From CAXMQZ01 sp963719055 (GTDB lineage: Bacteria; Acidobacteriota; Thermoanaerobaculia; Multivoradales; JAHEKO01), in assembly GCA_963719055.1 (NCBI GenBank), contig CAVRAU010000021.1, forward strand, positions 62,001 to 126,000: DNA of 64,000 nt. Direction: 5' to 3'. Positions within the stretch are counted from its first letter, which is position 1; each line of letters begins with the position of its first letter. This document shows, piece by piece, positions 59,659 through 64,000 of this stretch. The notes beneath the pieces were generated by a model that saw only the letters and a list, made by a program, of their open reading frames with translations, had not been told where the DNA came from and did no database searches. The position numbers and the translations under genes were made by a program.

Positions 59659-61915
59659 GTGATCGGCACAACCCTCTCTCACTATCGAATCACCGCCACC
59701 ATCGGTATTGGCGGTATGGGTGAGGTTTACCGGGCGGAGGACACCAAGCTCGGCCGGCGGATCGCGTTGAAGATCCTCCCCGCAGCCATGGCGAAGAGCC
59801 CGGAACGCCTGCAGCGCTTTCAGCGAGAAGCCAAGGCCATCGCCTCGCTCAATCACCCCAATATCGTCACCCTCTACTCGGTCGAAGAGGCAGACGGAGT
59901 CCACTTTCTGACCATGGAGCTGATCGAGGGCGATGACCTCGAACGTCTCCTCGAAGAAGGCGGACTGCCGCTTGCCAAGGTTTTCGAGATCGCCATTCCA
60001 TTGGCCGATGCCCTGGTCGCAGCCCACGAAAGAGGCATCGTGCACCGGGACCTCAAGCCCGCCAACGTCATGGTCACTACCGACGGACGGATCAAAGTGC
60101 TGGATTTCGGCCTTGCCAAGCTGGGTCTCGAAGGCTCTGATCCTTCGGACGATGGGCTTGAAACCGCCCTCGCGGATGAGTCCGCCACCCTGACCAGCGA
60201 TGGCACGATCATGGGCACGGCACCCTACATGTCGCCGGAGCAGCTCGAAGCTCAGTCGGTGGATCATCGCGCCGACATCTTCTCGTTCGGTGTGCTGCTC
60301 TATGAGCTGGCGGCAGGTCGTCGGCCTTTCGAGGGCCCCAGCTCCATTGCGCTTGGCCTCCAGCATCCTGCGGGACGATCCACCACCCATCACCGACATC
60401 AATGCTTCCCTCCCCCGCCATTTCGGACGCATCATCGAGACCTGCCTCGAGAAGGACCCCGAGCTGCGGTACCAGTCGGCCAAGGATCTTCGCAACGCAC
60501 TGCAGAGCCTGCGTCGCGAGACCGAGAGTGGTTTTTCGAGTCAAGTACAAAGCGAATTGGTCACGCCGACCCAACCGGAGGCAAAACCGCGATCGGCGAC
60601 GGAATCTGATCTTCGGTGTTGTCGCCTTCGTAGCTGTTGTGGCCCTGATCGCCGCGTACTTCGGTTTTCGTTCGCCAAGTCTCGAGACGTGATCGTTCAG
60701 CTGAGTCTGCTCAGTTGGACTCTCGGCTCTGAGGCTCAGCTACTTCTGGAGCAGAGCCGTTCCTACACCCGTGACGGTGCCGCCTTGCCAAAGCTCGAGC
60801 TTGCCGTGCAAACACTGCGGCGAGCTCTCGAGCTCGAACCCGAGAGCGCTTTCCTGCAGGCTGAGATGGCGCATCTCCTGGCGATCATCCAGGCCGAGTA
60901 CCCCGACAAGGGACGCCGAGATGAGGCCCTTGAACTCTGCGACCTAGCTCTCGCGGCCGACCCTGAGTTGATCACTGCTTGGCTGGCCAGGGGCCGAATC
61001 AGCATGCTTGATGGCGATGGCGAGGACGCCGCGGCCGCGGCACAGAAGGCCATTGCCATCGATCCGCTGGATGTACGCGGTCATGTTCTCAATGGCCGGG
61101 CTCTTCTCAAGCAGGGCCGCCAAGAAGAAGGCCTGAAAGAGCTGCGACAAGCGGTTGAATTGGAAGGTGGTGCAATATCAGCCCGATACGTTCTCGCCAC
61201 AGCTCTGATGCGGCTCGGAGAGATGGATGAAGCTGCTACGGAGTACAAGAGAGCTCTGGAGTACGCACCCGGACACGTGTCGGCGATGAACAACCTGGCC
61301 AACGTCTATCTGTACACGGGCCGGTATCTCGAGGCTGTACCCCTCTACAACCGCGCCCTCGAGCTGCAGCCTGATGAAACCGTAGCCACCAATCTGGGTA
61401 CCGCTTACTACTATCTCGACCAGATGGAAGAGGCGCTGGCGGCCTACCTCAAAGCGGACGAGTACGACCCCGGATCTCCCATCGTCCAGAACAACATCGG
61501 CGATGTCTACGCCAAGCTCGGCGACGACGACTCGGCACGCGAGTGGTACCTGAAAGCGGTCGAGAGTTGCGACCGGTTGCTGGCGGAGGGTGGAGATCAA
61601 GTGAACCTGAAGGGGGCTAGGGCCCTCTTCGCGGCCAAGGTGGGGCTCTTTGAAGAGGCCATCGCCGGCATCCAGGGTGTCCTGGCCCAGGCGGCCGGCT
61701 CTCCAGACGAGCCTGAGCTTCTCTACTCGGCAGCTCAAATCTACGCTCTAGCCGGCGATCGCGAAGGACTTCTCGAATACACCGAGCGCTCTCTGAAGGC
61801 TGGCTACCCCAGGGAAGAGTTTCGCCGCGCGCCAGAGTTCGCAGCCTTCCAGGACGATCCGGACTTCACCAAGCTCCTGTCGTCCGCGACTTCTGACGCG
61901 CCCCGCGAGAACTAG
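59659..61915 (+). CDS. Ser/Thr protein kinase with TPR domain, no TolB/FlgO-like part (frameshifted)
   Basis: GTG 59659 (MIGTTLSHYRITATIGIGGMGEVY), six bases after the expected transcription start following TAGACT. Kinase features VALK-like IALKIL, HRDLKPANVMV, DFGLAKL, MSPEQ are present. A transmembrane helix (NLIFGVVAFVAVVALIAAYFGF) ends the intracellular part; three shifts (near 60355, 60595, 60680) surround it. Then about nine TPR units (SAEAQLLLEQS ... EEFRRAPEFAAFQDDPDFTKLL). The VAVLPFxNL module that separates helix and TPRs in paralogues is missing, with only about 20 residues between them. The linker might be a real deletion. Confidence 0.8.
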
Positions 61916-61916
61916 C

Positions 61917-61977
61917 AGGGGAGGGCCTTGTCCCCGCCTGGCGGCGTTATCAAGGAGGGGGTAAACCCCTCCCCTAC
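61917..61977. repeat. composite GC-rich hairpin element
   Basis: Starts two bases after the kinase stop. It contains GGGGAGGGCCTTGTCC, a GCCTGGCGGC motif, and the hairpin GGAGGGG-GTAAA-CCCCTCC (61954-61974) shared with 22074-22096. Confidence 0.6.
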
Positions 61978-61997
61978 CTTCTTGGCTTCGAGCCCGC

Positions 61998-62393
61998 GTG
62001 CCGACCTTCACCGAGATCAACACCAACATCGGAGCCGTTCGAACCCTCGAAATCTCGGGAACCCTGGCCGCGACTCAGGGATCTTGTATCAAGGCAACGA
62101 TTCTCTTCGACGGTCAGGAGATCGAAGGCGCCCGCAGCCGCTGCCAGGAGATCGAAGGCTGCAGTGAGCTGGAGCTCGACGGGGTGATCGGAGCTTTCGC
62201 CGGTCATCACACGATCACCTTCCAGGTGCTACGCCAATCTGCAGAATCGGAAGAGTACCGGGCCAGTGGACGAGTCGAGGTCTCCAGAGCAGACCTGCAA
62301 TTGCCTGGACCGGCCATCCTCGACCTGGTGCCCAAGAGGGGCACCCTGCAGGCCGGTCAGGGTCTGACCTTCGAGATCGACCTGCTGGACTGA
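61998..62393 (+). CDS. hypothetical beta-rich protein, 131 residues
   Basis: GTG start (MPTFTEINTNIGAVRTLEISG). No signal peptide. Alternating polar and hydrophobic strands suggest a beta-sandwich; two cysteines (in GSCIKAT and SRCQEIEGC) may form a disulfide or metal site. I do not recognise it. It lies between a hairpin-rich gap and the CGNR gene, convergent with the latter. Confidence 0.55.
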   Translation: MPTFTEINTNIGAVRTLEISGTLAATQGSCIKATILFDGQEIEGARSRCQEIEGCSELELDGVIGAFAGHHTITFQVLRQSAESEEYRASGRVEVSRADLQLPGPAILDLVPKRGTLQAGQGLTFEIDLLD

Positions 62394-62416
62394 GTAGCTC
62401 CATACCTTCTTGTTCG

Positions 62417-62463
62417 GTCGGCCCCTGCGCCGGCCCGCGGGAGGGCACAGAGGCCCTCCCCTA
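62417..62463. repeat. dispersed hairpin element with CACAGAGG core
   Basis: GGGAGGG-CACAGAGG-CCCTCCC then CTAG, at 62439-62463. The CTA at 62461-62463 is the TAG stop of the CGNR gene on the minus strand. Confidence 0.75.
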
Positions 62464-63087
62464 GATCGCTTGGCCCTGCCTGCGACGCTGGTAGTGACGC
62501 CTGGCCTTGGCGCGGTTACCGCAGGTGGACATGTCGCACCAGCGGCGGCGGCGGGTGCGACTGCGGTCGACGAAGAGCCAGCTGCACGTCTCAGAGTCGC
62601 ATTCGCGTAGGTGTGGAACCTCATCAGACGTGAGCAAATCAGCCGCGGATCGAACGATGGGCCAGAGTGGACGATCCAGGGCCTGAGCCGGTCCCCCCCA
62701 ATGCCAGCCGAAGTCTCCGTCGCAACATCGGAGCTCAGTCTGCCGCATGGCCTTCTTCAGCGCGGTGTTGAGAATCTGGATATCGTCGTCATCCGGAGAC
62801 TCCCCCACCACCTCGGCGCTGAAGATCCGGTAGATCGCCTCCCGCACCTCCACGATCCGGTTGAAGACCGCATCTGCGCAGGTCGAGCAGTCTGTGTAGA
62901 GCCGTTCGAGCTCGGTCAGATCATCAGCCGGGATGCTGCCGGCCTGGCGACTGAATCGCAAGAAGTCCCCGTAGTCCCTCAGGTGCTCGTTCGCTGATCT
63001 GGGACGATCTCCCAGGGTGTTGGCAAAGTCCAGGCACAGCGCTCCCCCACTCAGTTCGAACTCTTCCGTGGTCTCTGAATCCTTCAT
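62461..63087 (-). CDS. CGNR zinc-finger domain protein (ABATE family)
   Basis: 208 residues, intact. The N-terminal helical ABATE region (GGALCLDFANTLGDRP) and the C-terminal CGNR motif (CDSETCSWLFVDRSRTRRRRWCDMSTCGNRAKARRH) are both complete, with four zinc-binding cysteines. Members are putative transcription regulators. TATAAT at 63100-63095 ends eight bases before the ATG, so the message is leaderless. The stop codon comes from a hairpin element. Confidence 0.9.
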   Translation of the reverse strand: MKDSETTEEFELSGGALCLDFANTLGDRPRSANEHLRDYGDFLRFSRQAGSIPADDLTELERLYTDCSTCADAVFNRIVEVREAIYRIFSAEVVGESPDDDDIQILNTALKKAMRQTELRCCDGDFGWHWGGPAQALDRPLWPIVRSAADLLTSDEVPHLRECDSETCSWLFVDRSRTRRRRWCDMSTCGNRAKARRHYQRRRQGQAI

Positions 63088-63094
63088 TCAGTAA

Positions 63095-63100
63095 ATTATA
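63095..63100 (-). promoter_or_regulatory. consensus TATAAT box of a leaderless promoter
   Basis: TATAAT on the minus strand, eight bases before the CGNR start at 63087, where the transcript should begin. Confidence 0.65.
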
Positions 63101-63178
63101 ACCGATAAATAGCCATTCACAGGTTACAGTCATCTCTTCTGCAATCTAACCAGCATAAATACTAAAGGAGGTTATACC

Positions 63179-63334
63179 ATGTCTTCCAGTGCTATCCGGG
63201 AACAACCCACCGAAATCGATCTCATCGTGGACAAGATGGAGAGAGCGTTTGAAGGAGACGCCTGGCATGGTTCCTCGATCAGCGAGATCCTCACGTGCGT
63301 CTCGGCGGAGCAAGCCGCTGGCGAGGCTAAGTGA
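63179..63334 (+). CDS. 51-residue DinB-like N-terminal fragment
   Basis: ATG 63179 with the excellent AAAGGAGG. EIDLIVDKMERAFEGDAWHGSSISEILTCVSAEQAAG matches the start of small DinB-like proteins (helix 1 and the AWHG loop), but a TGA stops it at 63334 before the metal histidines. It may be truncated or a small independent helical protein. It precedes the shikimate-kinase-like gene by 16 bases, so they could share an mRNA. Confidence 0.5.
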   Translation: MSSSAIREQPTEIDLIVDKMERAFEGDAWHGSSISEILTCVSAEQAAGEAK

Positions 63335-63350
63335 GCTAGGATCCGTCCCG

Positions 63351-63932
63351 ATGGACGGTTACTACGATCACTCCCCGCTGGTCCTAGTCGAACGCCCAGT
63401 GGTCATCACGAGTCCGCTGCGCGAGTTCACCCGCGCGGTCACCTATCGCACGGCCTCGCTGTTGGGTCTGCCATTTCACGATATCGATCGGCTGGTCGAG
63501 CATCGGGCAGGCAAGACCATAGAGCAGCTGGTGCTGGAGCAAGGAGAAGGCGCCTACCGAAGCGCCGAAGCCGACTGTCTCGCGACCGTTCTGGACGCGC
63601 AACCCACCGGCCTGATCGCGCTGGCTGATCAAGACCACCTTTGGATCGGCGCCGGCCAAGCCCATCAACCGAGTGACTGGACCGTCGTCATCCTCGATTT
63701 CGAACTGCCCAACCTATACTGGCGCATTCAGTCGACCGCTCGCGACCGAGAGACTTCTCACTGGCATCCGCTCTTCGAGGGAATCCCGGAGTCCGTCAGT
63801 GACCTCCGACCCTTCTGGTCGGCTTGGCGAAGGGCTCAACCCGCCTCTTCCATGCGCTTCTCGGCCGACAACTTGACCGTAGCCCAGACCAGCCAAAGGC
63901 TGCAGGACTGGATTCAAGGCGGAAGTGAATAA
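63351..63932 (+). CDS. shikimate-kinase-like protein lacking the P-loop
   Basis: 193 residues from ATG 63351; the longer upstream frame would overlap the DinB fragment and is rejected. LLGLPFHDIDRLVEHRAGKTIEQLVLEQGEGAYRSAEADCLATVL aligns with shikimate kinases (DxD, FR-type arginine). Where they carry GxxGxGKST this protein has ITSPLREFTRAV, without Lys. The GGG of the shikimate site and the lid arginine are also unclear. It is probably not a kinase and may be a structural or regulatory derivative. Role unknown. Confidence 0.7.
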   Translation: MDGYYDHSPLVLVERPVVITSPLREFTRAVTYRTASLLGLPFHDIDRLVEHRAGKTIEQLVLEQGEGAYRSAEADCLATVLDAQPTGLIALADQDHLWIGAGQAHQPSDWTVVILDFELPNLYWRIQSTARDRETSHWHPLFEGIPESVSDLRPFWSAWRRAQPASSMRFSADNLTVAQTSQRLQDWIQGGSE

Positions 63933-64000
63933 CCTTTCCCGAGTTTCAGGCAAACTCCGCCTATCCAATGCGATCGAACCTTCATCTCCCCTTGTGGCCA
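63933..64000. other. window end, nothing seen
   Basis: 68 bases downstream of the last gene, with no recognisable feature. Confidence 0.4.

Noticed and set aside
1..64000. tRNA, rRNA, transposase, integrase or prophage genes
   Set aside because: I looked for characteristic motifs on both strands and recognised none; a tRNA scan would be needed for certainty.

Overview
The window looks like a chromosomal segment of an uncultured, GC-rich Gram-negative bacterium, most likely an Acidobacteriota member (a Thermoanaerobaculia- or Holophagae-type lineage is my guess). The basis is the very high density of Ser/Thr protein kinases with C-terminal TolB/FlgO-like, TPR or beta-propeller modules, a TonB protein, lipoproteins, a ba3-type oxidase, and ECF sigma factors paired with zinc-finger or TPR proteins. 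I recognised no rRNA, tRNA, CRISPR array, transposase or phage gene. Taxonomy is inference; no marker gene is present.

Layout. 0-3.5 kb: 3' part of a 4Fe-4S protein and a secreted GH3 glucosidase. 3.5-10 kb: three tandem, coupled kinase-TPR genes on the minus strand. 10-12.3 kb: a small membrane protein and a TPR protein. 12.3-17 kb: an intact kinase-TPR gene followed by a secreted metallophosphatase fused to a kinase-like domain. 17-19.6 kb: a divergent kinase with a beta-propeller. 19.7-22.1 kb: ba3-type cytochrome oxidase (IIa-II-I). 22.1-24.8 kb: NmrA protein, TetR regulator with a clear operator, alpha/beta hydrolase. 24.8-29.2 kb: a short peptide gene, an ECF sigma with a zf-HC2/TPR partner, and an ECF sigma-membrane protein-TonB operon. 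29.4-35.3 kb: NmrA protein, DUF4382-like lipoprotein, M16 protease, a decayed mazEF pair, DUF4197 protein. 35.4-44.2 kb: SpoIIE phosphatase coupled to a kinase-less TPR protein, and two more kinases. 44.3-48.5 kb: PlsC-like acyltransferase, DinB protein, class II photolyase, and toxin-antitoxin remnants. 48.5-51.7 kb: zinc-ribbon kinase. 51.7-57.2 kb: a giant secreted sialidase-fold and cadherin-type protein with PFVIN repeats. 57.5-64 kb: a kinase-fragment ORF coupled to a histidine kinase, a REC-HATPase protein, another kinase, a CGNR regulator and a shikimate-kinase-like protein lacking its P-loop.

Signalling dominates: nine Hanks-type kinase genes, two kinase 5'-end relics, one kinase-less TPR paralogue, one PP2C/SpoIIE phosphatase, one metallophosphatase and a two-component pair. 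Short GC-rich hairpin elements with a conserved CACAGAGG core recur between genes, always near gene 3' ends, and three times they supply the TAG stop codon.

Caveat: many long genes are broken by single-base indels, often in homopolymers, while others are perfectly open. Much of this is probably consensus error from long-read assembly. Frameshifted genes are given here as one span with the approximate shift positions. Short relics are labelled pseudogene.
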